61,933 nucleotides of DNA from Streptomyces sp. WAC 04229 (GCF_003947455.1 NZ_QHJH01000028.1:1-61933), one strand, 5' to 3'. Shown: positions 16,967-28,803, counted from the stretch's first letter. The notes: generated by a model from the letters alone, not told the origin. A program made the numbers and translations.

Positions 16967-17938
16967 GTGCGCGCCGACCGGTTGGTCTCACTGGTGCTCC
17001 TGCTGCGTCAGCGCGGTCGGTTGACGGCGGACACGCTCGCTCGCGAGCTGGAGGTGTCCACCCGCACCGTGCTGCGCGACATCGAGGCGCTGTCCACGGC
17101 CGGCGTCCCGGTCTACGCCGAACGCGGCCGTCATGGCGGTTTCGCGCTGGCGCCCGGCTTCCGGACCGAGCTCACCGGCCTCAATCACGACGAGACCCTC
17201 GCCCTGCTGACCACCGGATCGAGCCGCGGCGAGCCGGTGTTCGGCCTCGGTCCGGCGCTCGCTTCGGCCCTGCGCAAGGTGGTCGACTCGCTGCCCGAGA
17301 ACCACCGGACCACCGCGAGCGACGCGGCACAGAGGTTCCTCGTCGACCCGGAGACCGACCTGCTCTCCCGCCGGCTGCCGACCGAGCGGGTGTCCGGCAC
17401 CACGATGACCGAGGTCCGGCGCGCGGTGCTCGCCGGACACAAGCTGCGTATCCACTACGCGGCGGTGGACCAGAGCCCGAAGTGGCGCACGGTGGACCCG
17501 ATCGGCCTGGTCACCGTGCGCGGCCAGGGCTATCTGCTGGCCACGAGATCGGGCGCGGACCGCACCTACCGGCTGTCGCGGATGCAGGCCGCCGAGGAAC
17601 TCGCCGAAACCGCGGAGCGGCCGGACCGGGTCGATCTGGACCGGATCTGGCGGGAACGCTCCGCGCGGTTCCTCTCCAGCGGCGACCACGTCACCGTGCC
17701 GGTACGGGTGAGCCCGTCGCGGCGCGAGGAACTGCTGGACACCGCGCTGGCCGTGCGCGCGGAAGAACCCGACGCGGACGGCCGGCTGCGGCTGGAGGTG
17801 ACGTTCCAGGACACCCGGCACGCCGAGTGGGCGCTGTGGCAGCTCGGTACGGACGCGGAGGCCCTCGCCCCGCGGTCCTTGCGGACCGCCCTGCGGGACC
17901 GCGCCGCCGCGATCGTCGCCCGTTACGAGGACACGTGA
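16967..17938 (+). CDS. HTH-WYL domain transcriptional regulator (YafY type)
   Basis: 323 aa. The N-terminal winged helix is RADRLVSLVLLLRQRGRLTADTLARELEVSTRTVLRDIEALSTAGVPVYAERGRHGGF. The WYL domain spans roughly residues 140-230 (LRIHYAAVDQSPKWRTVDPIGLVTVRGQGYLLATR), with a C-terminal WCX-like extension. GTG 16967 is used. It most likely regulates the divergent RidA-type gene. WYL domains bind nucleic acid or small ligands; the ligand here is unknown. Confidence 0.88.
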   Translation: MRADRLVSLVLLLRQRGRLTADTLARELEVSTRTVLRDIEALSTAGVPVYAERGRHGGFALAPGFRTELTGLNHDETLALLTTGSSRGEPVFGLGPALASALRKVVDSLPENHRTTASDAAQRFLVDPETDLLSRRLPTERVSGTTMTEVRRAVLAGHKLRIHYAAVDQSPKWRTVDPIGLVTVRGQGYLLATRSGADRTYRLSRMQAAEELAETAERPDRVDLDRIWRERSARFLSSGDHVTVPVRVSPSRREELLDTALAVRAEEPDADGRLRLEVTFQDTRHAEWALWQLGTDAEALAPRSLRTALRDRAAAIVARYEDT

Positions 17939-17960
17939 GCCGGAGGACCGGGGGGGTTCC

Positions 17961-18494
17961 TCAGCCGTCGCGAGCGATGCGGAACAGCACGTTCGGACGC
18001 AGAGGGCCCTCGGGCGCCTCCGGGTCGTCGAAGTCGTCGGCCGCGTCCCGGGTCATGCCGATCCTGCGCATCACCGCCTGGGAGCGGACGTTGGCGGCCG
18101 TGGTCACAGCGAGGATCTCGGGGAGCGCCAGGGTGTCGAAGCCGTGGACCAGTACCGCCCGTGCGGCCTCCGTGGCGTAACCCCGGCCCCAGGCCGACCG
18201 GGCGAGCCGCCAGCCGATCTCCACGCCGGTGAACGGCAGCCCGTCGTCCACTTCGTCCAGCCCCGCGAAACCGATGAACTCGCCCGTGTCCCGGACCTCG
18301 ACGGCCCACCACCCGTAGCCCCGCCGCTCGAAGTCGGCCCGGAAGGCGGCGACGGAGGCGTCGCTCTGTTCACGGGTGAGCGGGTCGCCCAGGTGCTCTC
18401 GCACCTCGGGATCCGCGTTCATCGCCGCCCACGGCGCGAGGTCGGAGTCGCGCCAGTGGCGGAGGACGAGGCGATCGGTACGCAGTTCGGTCAT
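17961..18494 (-). CDS. GNAT family N-acetyltransferase (RimJ/RimL type)
   Basis: 177 aa from ATG 18494; a TTG at 18506 would add four residues. The acetyl-CoA fold is clear: LRTDRLVLRHWRDSDLAPWAAMNADPEVREHLGDPLT, the V/A motif GWRLARSAWGRGYATEAARAVLVHGFD, and VTTAANVRSQAVMRRIGM. This subgroup acetylates N-terminal or small-molecule amines. Its 3' end meets that of the WYL regulator gene, so it is an independent unit. Confidence 0.88.
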   Translation of the reverse strand: MTELRTDRLVLRHWRDSDLAPWAAMNADPEVREHLGDPLTREQSDASVAAFRADFERRGYGWWAVEVRDTGEFIGFAGLDEVDDGLPFTGVEIGWRLARSAWGRGYATEAARAVLVHGFDTLALPEILAVTTAANVRSQAVMRRIGMTRDAADDFDDPEAPEGPLRPNVLFRIARDG

Positions 18495-18561
18495 GCGCTC
18501 AGCCAAGCCAGCCGCGTCGTGCCGCGCAATCGCATTTGCCGGGGCCGCCGCCGAGGGGCGT

Positions 18562-19248
18562 CTACCAGGCCAGCTCCCCGTTCTCGTCCTGGAGGGTACC
18601 CGTCGGGCCGTCCGGGCCGAGGGTCGCGAGCCGCACGATGGTCCGGGCGCTCTCCTGCGGCGTCCGCCCGCCCTCGAATCCCGCCGTCATGTCGGTGGCG
18701 GTGAAGCCGGGCTCGACCGCGTTGAACCTGATCCCCGGCTCGGACTTGGCGTACTGCACCGTCAGCATGGTGGCCGCTGCCTTGGAAGCTGAGTAGAGCG
18801 TGGTCGGCAGGTGGTACTCCGGCCGGTCCGGGTTGTTCACCGCCCAGAAGGATCCCGCGCTGCTGGAGACAGTGACCACGGTGGGGTTGGACGACCTGCG
18901 CAGCAGCGGCAGTGCCGCTTCGGTGACGCGTACGACGCCCACCGCGTTGGTGTCGAACGCCCGCAGGGCGGTGGGACCGTCGGGGGTTCCGCTCGGCAGG
19001 ATGCCCGCGTTGTGCACCAGCACGTCGAGCCGGCCCTCGGCCGCGTCGATCGCCGCCAGCGCGCCGCTCACCGAGGCGTCGTCGGTCACGTCCAGGTGCA
19101 CGAACCGCGCCCCGAGCTCCGCTGCGGCCTTCTCCCCCCGTTCGGCGTCGCGCGCGCCGGCGTAGACGACGTGCCCCAGGGCCAGGAGCTGCTTGGCTGT
19201 CTCGAAGCCGAGGCCCTTGTTGGCTCCGGTGATGAGTGTGACGGTCAT
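18562..19248 (-). CDS. SDR family NAD(P)-dependent oxidoreductase
   Basis: 228 aa, a classical short-chain dehydrogenase. Motifs in order are the cofactor loop TGANKGLG, the adenine-binding HLDVTDDASV, the structural NAG in VLVHNAGILP, the catalytic Ser in VTVSSSAG, and YSASKAA with the Tyr/Lys pair. ATG 19248 is used. The substrate is unknown. It is divergent from a TetR gene, with two palindromes in the gap that probably mediate its repression. Confidence 0.9.
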   Translation of the reverse strand: MTVTLITGANKGLGFETAKQLLALGHVVYAGARDAERGEKAAAELGARFVHLDVTDDASVSGALAAIDAAEGRLDVLVHNAGILPSGTPDGPTALRAFDTNAVGVVRVTEAALPLLRRSSNPTVVTVSSSAGSFWAVNNPDRPEYHLPTTLYSASKAAATMLTVQYAKSEPGIRFNAVEPGFTATDMTAGFEGGRTPQESARTIVRLATLGPDGPTGTLQDENGELAW

Positions 19249-19272
19249 GGGCTTTCCCCTCGCAGGGCCGAC

Positions 19273-19294
19273 TTCCGCATCGATCGATGCGGAA
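19273..19294. promoter_or_regulatory. 22-bp perfect palindrome with repeated half-site, TetR operator
   Basis: The sequence 19273-19294 is a perfect palindrome built from TTCCGCATCGA and its complement. A second copy of one arm, GATCGATGCGGAA, lies at 19319-19331, and a separate perfect palindrome CACTTCTGAAGTG occupies 19307-19319 between them. All lie within the 99-bp gap between the SDR gene and the divergent TetR gene, a classic autoregulated operator layout. Confidence 0.7.
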
Positions 19295-19347
19295 ATTGAA
19301 CCGTAGCACTTCTGAAGTGATCGATGCGGAAGCGGTAGGCTGGGGTC

Positions 19348-19956
19348 GTGGAGACGAAACAGAGCTGCCCCGTCGGCCGTCCGCGGGGATTCGACACGGA
19401 CCAGGCTCTCGAGCGGGCCATGGTGGTCTTCTGGGAGCACGGCTACGAGGGCGCCAGCCTGACCTGCCTCACCCGCGCCATGGGCATCTCCACCACCAGC
19501 ATGTACGCGGCCTTCGGCAACAAGGAGGAGCTGTTCCGCAAGGTCCTGGAGCGCTACAGCGAGGGCCCGAGCGCCTACTTCACCCGGGCCCTGGAGGAGC
19601 AGACGGCGCTCGACGTCGCGACCGGCGTCCTGACCGGCACCATCCGCGCCACCACGCGCCCCTCCCACCCGCAGGGGTGCCTGGGCGTGCAGGGCGCCCT
19701 GACGGCGAGCGACGGCGGGCGCGAGGTCCGCGACCTGCTGGCCGCCTGGCGAAACGACAGCCACACGTCGATCCGGGACCGCTTCCGGCGGGCCGTCGAC
19801 GAGGGCGACCTGCCGCCCCGGACGGATCCGGACGTGCTGGCGCGCTGCCTCACTACGTTCGCCTTCGGCATCGCCGTGCAGGCCGCGAGCGGTGTCTGCC
19901 GCGACGAGCTGCAGGAGGCGGCCAACGCCTTCCTGCGCGGTTGGCCGCAGGCCTGA
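19348..19956 (+). CDS. TetR/AcrR family transcriptional regulator
   Basis: 202 aa. GRPRGFDTDQALERAMVVFWEHGYEGASLTCLTRAMGISTTSMYAAFGNKEELFRKVLERY is the HTH of the subgroup that often represses neighbouring oxidoreductases. CLGVQGALTASDGGREVRDLL begins the C-terminal domain. GTG 19348 is used. It should bind the palindromes upstream and control the divergent SDR gene and itself. Confidence 0.9.
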   Translation: METKQSCPVGRPRGFDTDQALERAMVVFWEHGYEGASLTCLTRAMGISTTSMYAAFGNKEELFRKVLERYSEGPSAYFTRALEEQTALDVATGVLTGTIRATTRPSHPQGCLGVQGALTASDGGREVRDLLAAWRNDSHTSIRDRFRRAVDEGDLPPRTDPDVLARCLTTFAFGIAVQAASGVCRDELQEAANAFLRGWPQA

Positions 19957-19967
19957 CGCACCGAGGC

Positions 19968-19989
19968 GCCGGCGAAGCCCGACGCCGGC
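19968..19989. terminator. bidirectional hairpin
   Basis: GCCGGCG (19968-19974) and CGCCGGC (19983-19989) form a perfect 7-bp stem with an 8-base loop between the converging TetR gene and the FMN-binding protein gene. Confidence 0.5.
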
Positions 19990-20418
19990 TCAGTTCGTGA
20001 AGCGGCTCACCTTCTCCGGGTGGATGACCAGGCGCACCTGTTCCACCGCCAGCATCCCGGCGAGGTCCTCGGCCCGGCCCGGGTCGTCCAGGTCCCAGTA
20101 GCGGGCGGCCAGCCGGGCCGCCAACTCGTGGGCTCCACCCGTCTCCAGCGTGGTGCGTCCGGCGACCGAGACCCAGCGCTCGCGCTCGCCGACCGGGGAG
20201 GCGACGAGGAGGGAGGCCCGGGAATCCCGGCCCAGGCGCCGCACCTTGACCGTCTCCGGGCCCGTGAACAGCTGGACGGTGCCCTCGTCGGTGGCCTCGA
20301 ACCACACCGGGCGCGGCTGGGGCGGGACCGGGCCGGCGGCCACAGTGAGGAACCCGTACAGGGGGCGCCGGAGGAAGTCGAGGTCCTCGGGGGTCAGCAG
20401 ACCGGTGCCGGTGCTCAT
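19990..20418 (-). CDS. pyridoxamine 5'-phosphate oxidase-like split-barrel protein
   Basis: 142 aa with the FMN/F420-binding split-barrel pattern: LTPEDLDFLRRPLYGFLTV, PQPRPVWFEATDEGTVQLFTG, KVRRLGRDSRASLLVAS and WVSVAGRTTLETGG. Such proteins reduce or bind small molecules using FMN or F420; which cofactor is not clear. The ATG at 20418 overlaps the stop of the upstream TetR gene by one base (TGATG), so the two are translationally coupled. Confidence 0.85.
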   Translation of the reverse strand: MSTGTGLLTPEDLDFLRRPLYGFLTVAAGPVPPQPRPVWFEATDEGTVQLFTGPETVKVRRLGRDSRASLLVASPVGERERWVSVAGRTTLETGGAHELAARLAARYWDLDDPGRAEDLAGMLAVEQVRLVIHPEKVSRFTN

Positions 20419-21056
20419 CACTGTCCTGTCGGCCGGTCGCGGCCATCGCGGCCGAGGGCGGGCGACGCGTGCGATGCCACGATGCCCTCGACGATGCTCA
20501 ACAGCCGTTCCCCCACCTGGTCGATGCTTCCGTTCTGCGTGCTGACCTGGGCGCCTTCCAGGAGGAAGGTGATCTGGGCCGCGGCCTGTTCGGGGTCCGT
20601 CATACCGGCCTCGACACACATGGCGGTCAGCCTGCGCGTCTGGCGGGCCTTGTGCTCCTCGATCACCTGCCGTGCGGGGTGGGCGCGGTCGGGGAGTTCG
20701 GCGAGGGAGTTGATGAAGGGGCAGCCCCGGTGCGAGATCGCCGGCAGCCCGTCGGCGATGAAGCGGGCCAGGCCCATGATCTGCTCCTTCGGCCGGCCGG
20801 GATGGTCGGCCTCGACCCGGTCGAAGGCGGCCTGGTAGTCGGCGGCGACGATCCGCAGCCACTCCGCCACCAGGGCGTCCTTGGTCGCGAAGTGCCGGTA
20901 GACCGCCATCTTGGTGGTCTCGGCCTTGTCGGCGATGGCCTGGACGCTCACGCGCCGGATCCCCTCGCTCTGGAAGAGCTCCTCGGCCGCGTCGAGGATG
21001 CGCTCGCGAGGGGGCAGCTTCGCCACCCTGCTCGGCCTTCTGACGGTCGATGTCAT
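20418..21056 (-). CDS. TetR/AcrR family transcriptional regulator
   Basis: 212 aa. The HTH reads PRERILDAAEELFQSEGIRRVSVQAIADKAETTKMAVYRHFATKDALVAEWLR, and a conserved GCPFINSLAEL follows in the ligand domain. ATG 21056 has GGAGG 5 bp upstream. It heads a two-gene operon with the FMN-binding protein and is divergent from an amidase gene across a long dyad, which is its likely operator. Confidence 0.9.
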   Translation of the reverse strand: MTSTVRRPSRVAKLPPRERILDAAEELFQSEGIRRVSVQAIADKAETTKMAVYRHFATKDALVAEWLRIVAADYQAAFDRVEADHPGRPKEQIMGLARFIADGLPAISHRGCPFINSLAELPDRAHPARQVIEEHKARQTRRLTAMCVEAGMTDPEQAAAQITFLLEGAQVSTQNGSIDQVGERLLSIVEGIVASHASPALGRDGRDRPTGQ

Positions 21057-21104
21057 GAATCCTCCGCGGCGTCCGTTCGACTGGGACCCTCTCACCTCCT
21101 GCTA

Positions 21105-21162
21105 CGGTACCAGTCCGTCCCGGACGATACCGTTGGGTATCATCCGGGACTGTCCGGTACCG
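21105..21162. promoter_or_regulatory. 58-bp imperfect dyad between TetR and amidase genes
   Basis: CGGTACC at 21105-21111 mirrors GGTACCG at 21156-21162. Inside them GTCCCGGACGATACC pairs with GGTATCATCCGGGAC around a short centre. The total symmetry is about 27 bp per arm with a few mismatches. It probably holds two TetR dimer sites controlling both the regulator and the divergent amidase gene. Confidence 0.65.
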
Positions 21163-21182
21163 ATCTCTCCTGTGGAGTGACG

Positions 21183-22646
21183 ATGAAAGTGAACGAGTAC
21201 GTGCGTCGCGATGCGGTCGGCCTCGCGCGGATGGTGGCCCGGGGCGAGGTGACCCCCGCCGAACTCGAGGGGGCCGCCCGCGAGGCCACGCGCGAGGTCA
21301 ACGGGCGGGTCAACGCCGTCGTGGAGACCTGGCCCACCGACGACGAGCCGGTTCCGGGCGGTACACCGCTGGCCGGGGTGCCCTTCCTGATCAAGGACAT
21401 CGGAGTCACCATGGCCGGGAGGCGCTCGGAGCTGGGCAGCCGCCTCGCGGCCGGGAACGTCGCCCCCGCCGACTCCTTCCTGATGCGGCGCCTGCGCCGC
21501 GCCGGGCTCGTGACGTTCGGCCGCACCGCGACGCCTGAACTGGCCTACAGCATCACCACGGAGCCCGTGCTGCACGGTCCGACCCGCAATCCGTGGGACC
21601 TGGAGCGCAGCGCGGGCGGCTCCAGCGGGGGTGCGGGCGCGGCCGTCGCCGCCGGGATCGTGCCGCTCGCCCACGCCACCGACGCCGCCGGCTCGCTGCG
21701 GATTCCCGCCGCCTGCAACGGGCTCTTCGGCCTGAAGCCCACCCGCGGCCGCGTCTCCCTGGGCCCCGACGCCGACGAGACCTTCAACGGCCTCGCCGTG
21801 CAGGGCGGCGTGAGCCGGACCGTCCGTGACAGCGCGGCGCTGCTCGACCGCATCCTCGGGCCGGAACCCGGCGACCCCTACACCGCCCGACAGGCTTCCC
21901 GCCCCTACCTGGAGGAAGTGACCCGCGCGCCGGGTGTGCTGCGGATCGGCGTCCTCACCCAGGCCTGGGGCGGCCGTCGCACCGCCCCGCCGGTGACCGA
22001 CGCGCTCACCCGCACGGTGCGACTGCTCGAATCGCTCGGCCACACGGTGGAGGAGGCCACGGTCGGTCTCGGAGCGGACTGGGAGGAGTTCCTGTCGGCC
22101 ACCGCGCGGCTGTTCACGGCCAACCTCGCCGCCACGGTCGACGCCGTGGCCACCGCCTTCGGACGCCCGGCCGACGCCTCCACCCTCGAGCCGGCCACCC
22201 TCACGGGCTACCACTACGGACAGCGCGTCAGCGGCCACGAATTCGTCGCCGCCCTCGCGATACGCAACGCGGTCGCGCGGAGCCTGGGGCAGTACTTCGC
22301 CACCCACGACGTCCTCCTCACCCCCACCCTCCCGGAGCTTCCGATGCCGCTGGGCACCTACACCGAGGACGCGTCGGCGCTGGACGGAGCCGGCTGGATC
22401 GACCGGCTCAACGACCGGTCGCCGTTCACCCTGGCGTTCAACGTGGCCGGCAACCCGGCCATGTCCGTGCCGCTGACCGCCGACCCCGGGACGGGACTGC
22501 CGATCGGCATGCAGTTCGCCGCCGATCACGGACGCGAGGACCTGCTCTTCCGCCTCGCGGGCCAACTCGAACGGGCCCAGCCGTGGGCGGACCGCACCCC
22601 CGCGGTCCGGGCCGGAAGCCATCCCGGCGGCGACACCTTCCTGTGA
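21183..22646 (+). CDS. amidase signature family hydrolase
   Basis: 487 aa. The Ser-cisSer-Lys triad can be assigned: Lys71 in PFLIKDIG, cis-Ser147 in AGGSSGGAGAA and nucleophile Ser171 in DAAGSLRIPAACNG, with the usual 24-residue spacing between the serines. The normally glycine-rich DGGGSIRIPA is DAAGSLRIPA here. ATG 21183 follows TGTGGAG. The enzyme should hydrolyse a small amide; its substrate is unknown. It lies opposite the TetR/FMN-protein operon and shares its control region. Confidence 0.9.
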   Translation: MKVNEYVRRDAVGLARMVARGEVTPAELEGAAREATREVNGRVNAVVETWPTDDEPVPGGTPLAGVPFLIKDIGVTMAGRRSELGSRLAAGNVAPADSFLMRRLRRAGLVTFGRTATPELAYSITTEPVLHGPTRNPWDLERSAGGSSGGAGAAVAAGIVPLAHATDAAGSLRIPAACNGLFGLKPTRGRVSLGPDADETFNGLAVQGGVSRTVRDSAALLDRILGPEPGDPYTARQASRPYLEEVTRAPGVLRIGVLTQAWGGRRTAPPVTDALTRTVRLLESLGHTVEEATVGLGADWEEFLSATARLFTANLAATVDAVATAFGRPADASTLEPATLTGYHYGQRVSGHEFVAALAIRNAVARSLGQYFATHDVLLTPTLPELPMPLGTYTEDASALDGAGWIDRLNDRSPFTLAFNVAGNPAMSVPLTADPGTGLPIGMQFAADHGREDLLFRLAGQLERAQPWADRTPAVRAGSHPGGDTFL

Positions 22647-22664
22647 CCCCGACCGCCGCGCGGG

Positions 22665-23276
22665 CTACGGGCGGCCCGGGGCCCGCCGCACCCGGTTCCC
22701 GGCATGGCGGAGGCAGGAGGCGGCCACGACCAACGGCCACAGTGACTGGACACCGGTCACGACCCGCTCCGCGACGCCGACGTCGCCCTGCCGGTGCATC
22801 TCGATCAGGAACCACGCCCCACCGACCGCCATCAGGGCCGTCACCGTGATCGAGGGCGTCAGCCGTAACGCCCAGGGGGCGGCCGAACCACCGTTGGCGG
22901 CGAGGACCGGCCACACCGCCAGCAGGGTGAATCCGACGACCGCCACCGCGCCGTGGCGCAGCGACCCCCCGCTGCTCGGTGCGGGGAGCGCCACCACGGC
23001 CAGGGCGGCGAGACCACCGCCGGCCAGTGCCACCCGCCCGGCGGTGGCGGCGGCCCGCAGCCCCCAGGCGGTCAGCAGATGGCAGGCGCCCAGCGCGAGG
23101 AACGCCGCCGACATCACCCAGAATCCCGGGGCTCCGTAGGCTCCCAGGACGCTGATCGTCTGGGAGACGGGGTCGTAGGCAGGTCCTTCGTACAGCGCCG
23201 CGCCCGTCCAGCCTCCGATCAGCAGGAGGGGCGCGCACCCTGAGGTGAGCAGGACCCATCTGGGGACAACTCGCAT
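22665..23276 (-). CDS. DUF998 family integral membrane protein
   Basis: 203 aa with about six hydrophobic segments and the family's YDPVSQTISVLGAYGAPGFWVM in the first loop. ATG 23276 is preferred over the preceding TTG. The function of DUF998 proteins is unknown. It converges on the amidase gene with an 18-bp gap. Confidence 0.85.
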   Translation of the reverse strand: MRVVPRWVLLTSGCAPLLLIGGWTGAALYEGPAYDPVSQTISVLGAYGAPGFWVMSAAFLALGACHLLTAWGLRAAATAGRVALAGGGLAALAVVALPAPSSGGSLRHGAVAVVGFTLLAVWPVLAANGGSAAPWALRLTPSITVTALMAVGGAWFLIEMHRQGDVGVAERVVTGVQSLWPLVVAASCLRHAGNRVRRAPGRP

Positions 23277-23305
23277 CAAACAAGATTAAAGCGGAACCTG
23301 GAGGC

Positions 23306-23515
23306 ATGGCCAGGCGTCCCGTGGTGGTGGGCCGGCCGTCGCCCAGCGGCGGTCGGCGGGTCCGTGCGGACGGCGAGATCCTCGGCCTGGCGTACGGCGT
23401 GCGGGATGTCGAGGAGTTCCTGCGGCGGGCCGGTCTGGAGGACGTCGACGTGGAGACCTCGGACCTGATCGAATGGCGCGGCGGTGGTCCGGAGGTCTGG
23501 TCGGTACGGACGTAG
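23306..23515 (+). CDS. small conserved hypothetical protein, 69 aa
   Basis: The ORF has normal Streptomyces codon bias from ATG 23306 to TAG. The protein has a basic N-terminal third and an acidic C-terminal part (VRDVEEFLRRAGLEDVDVETSDLIEWRGGGPEVW). The pattern resembles small Streptomyces proteins of unknown function. There are no membrane segments. It precedes the DHFR-like gene on the same strand by about 25-45 bp. Confidence 0.65.
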   Translation: MARRPVVVGRPSPSGGRRVRADGEILGLAYGVRDVEEFLRRAGLEDVDVETSDLIEWRGGGPEVWSVRT

Positions 23516-23560
23516 CGACCCTCACGACGAGGAGGAGCCATCTCCACACACGCGGGCACG

Positions 23561-24160
23561 GTGATCTGCGACATCACGGTCACGGCCGACGGGTACTCGG
23601 CCGGGCACGGCCAGAGTGAGGCACGCCCGTTCGGTGACGACGGCGGGGACGGCACGGGCGACAAGCTGCATGCCTGGATGTTCGACACGCCCGACGAGAA
23701 CAGGGCCGAGCTGGACCGGATGGCCGCCGCCAAGGCGTTCATCATGGGACGCAACATGTTCGGACCGGTGCGGGGTGAGTGGGACCGGCCGTGGAACGGC
23801 TGGTGGGGCGACGATCCGCCGTTCCACGCCCCGGTGTTCGTCCTCACCCACCACGCGCGCGAGCCGCAGGCGATGGCCGGGGGCACGACGTACCACTTCG
23901 TCACCGACGGGATCGAGTCGGCGCTGGCCCAGGCGCGGGCGGCGGCAGGGGGCGGCGACGTGCAGGTCCAGGGCGGGGCCACCACCGTCAACCAGTACCT
24001 CGCGGCCGGCCTGATCGAGGAGCTGAGGCTGCACGTCGTGCCGTTCACGCTCGGCGCCGGTACCCGGCTCTTCGAAGGTGTCCCGCCGCTCGGGCTGGAG
24101 CAGGTGGCCTCACGCGCGGCGACCCAGGTCACGCACGTGACCTACCGCATGCGCTCCTGA
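23561..24160 (+). CDS. dihydrofolate reductase/RibD C-terminal family protein
   Basis: About 199 aa from GTG 23561. The fold is recognisable: ICDITVTADGYSAG, AAKAFIMGRNMFGP, PVFVLTHHAREP, VQVQGGATTVNQYLAAGLIEELRLHVVPFTLGAGTRLFEG. It is likely an NADPH-dependent reductase of unknown substrate. The start is odd. AGGAGG at 23530-23535 is followed 4 bp later by an in-frame ATC (23540), which would give the natural-looking N-terminus xSTHAGTVICDI. GTG 23561 has no ribosome-binding site at the right distance. Either ATC is a rare start or a former ATG was changed by one base. Confidence 0.82.
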   Translation: MICDITVTADGYSAGHGQSEARPFGDDGGDGTGDKLHAWMFDTPDENRAELDRMAAAKAFIMGRNMFGPVRGEWDRPWNGWWGDDPPFHAPVFVLTHHAREPQAMAGGTTYHFVTDGIESALAQARAAAGGGDVQVQGGATTVNQYLAAGLIEELRLHVVPFTLGAGTRLFEGVPPLGLEQVASRAATQVTHVTYRMRS

Positions 24161-24167
24161 CGCGGAG

Positions 24168-24202
24168 GGCCGCCGGCCGGGTGGAGTTCCCGGCCGGCGG
24201 CC
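24168..24202. terminator. strong bidirectional terminator hairpin
   Basis: A perfect 14-bp GC stem: 24168-24181 (GGCCGCCGGCCGGG) pairs with 24189-24202 around a 7-base loop. It lies between the converging DHFR-like and sodF genes and can stop transcription from both sides. Confidence 0.75.
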
Positions 24203-24221
24203 CCGCGTCCGAGCGGTGGGG

Positions 24222-24863
24222 TCACGGAGTGAGCAGGAGGCTGTCGCCGCGTTCCCTGGCGGCGGCGTAGCGCTTGGCCACGTCCTGCCAGTTGACGACG
24301 GCCCACATGGCGTCGATGAAGTCGACCTTCTGGTTCTTGTACTGGAGGTAGAAGGCGTGCTCCCAGGCGTCGAAGACCAGGATCGGCGTGGAGCCCTGGC
24401 CGACGTTGCCCTGGTGGTCGTAGACCTGCTCGACGACGAGACGGCCGCTCAGCGGCTCGTACGCCAGCACGCCCCAGCCGGAGCCCTGCGTGGTCGCGGC
24501 GGCCTTGGTGAGCTGCGCCTTGAAACCGGCGAAGGAGCCGAACGACTCGGTGATGGCGTCGGCGAGGTCGCCCACGCCGTCGGCGGCCAGCGGCTCGCCA
24601 CCGCCGTCACCGGTCATGTTGTGCCAGTAGATGGAGTGCAGGATGTGCCCGGAGAGGTGGAAGGCCAGGTTCTTCTCCAGGCCGTTGATCGACGCCCACT
24701 GCTCCTTGTCCCGCGCCTCGGCGAGCTGCTCCAGGGTGTCGTTGGCGCCCTTCACGTAGGCCGCGTGGTGTTTGTCGTGGTGCAGCTCGATGATCTGCGG
24801 ATTGATGACCGGCTCGAGCTCCGAGTAGTCGTAGGGAAGCTCCGGGAGCGAGTACACCGCCAT
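24222..24863 (-). CDS. sodF: iron superoxide dismutase
   Basis: 213 aa. It matches Streptomyces SodF from the N-terminus on ([39 protein letters not shown]). The Fe ligands are the conserved His of HHDKHH, His of [11 protein letters not shown], Asp in [10 protein letters not shown] and its His. It dismutates superoxide in the cytosol. ATG 24863 is chosen because GGAGG lies about 9 bp upstream; the ATG at 24872 abuts the ribosome-binding site. In streptomycetes sodF is usually repressed by nickel-loaded Nur, and a similar site lies upstream. Confidence 0.95.
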   Translation of the reverse strand: MAVYSLPELPYDYSELEPVINPQIIELHHDKHHAAYVKGANDTLEQLAEARDKEQWASINGLEKNLAFHLSGHILHSIYWHNMTGDGGGEPLAADGVGDLADAITESFGSFAGFKAQLTKAAATTQGSGWGVLAYEPLSGRLVVEQVYDHQGNVGQGSTPILVFDAWEHAFYLQYKNQKVDFIDAMWAVVNWQDVAKRYAAARERGDSLLLTP

Positions 24864-24884
24864 GTCCAACATCCTCCGACGTTA

Positions 24885-24901
24885 TTGCCAATGATGTGCA
24901 G
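24885..24901. promoter_or_regulatory. possible Nur box upstream of sodF
   Basis: TTGCCA-ATGAT-GTGCAG resembles the Streptomyces Nur consensus tTGCaa-N5-ttGCAA (9 of 12 half-site positions by eye). It lies 22 bp before the sodF start codon, in the promoter region. The match is moderate. Confidence 0.4.
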
Positions 24902-24951
24902 TTGCACGCTAACAGCGTCAGTGGTGGTTGTTGATCAGCCGTTGGTCCTAG

Positions 24952-25124
24952 GTCCTGTCGTCAAACTCCCGTCGTCCGCCCGGAGGGCGGGCCCGGCGGC
25001 TTCAGGTGCGTGCTCTCGGCGCGCGGGGCCCTGATCCTCGTACTGGATGTACTTGGGTCAGGGCCCCGTGCGGCGAGAGTGCGTGCATGGCGCCGCCGGG
25101 CAGACGGGAGTTTGACGACAGGGC
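24952..25124. mobile_element. MITE-like foldback element, 173 bp, flanked by CTAG
   Basis: The element is an almost continuous inverted repeat. Both ends share CTGTCGTCAAACTCCCGTC in opposite orientation. The inner arms also pair (left GGCTTCAGGTGCGTGCTCTC with the matching right arm), down to a GTAC-TGGAT-GTAC centre. The left arm has one extra small hairpin of about 15 bp. CTAG flanks both ends (24948-24951 and 25125-25128), consistent with a 4-bp target duplication. It encodes no protein. It lies between sodF and cobN, where it may also act as a terminator. Confidence 0.7.
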
Positions 25125-25161
25125 CTAGGTCCGGCGTCGTGCACCCGCCCCCGACGGGGCG

Positions 25162-28803
<3,642 letters not shown>

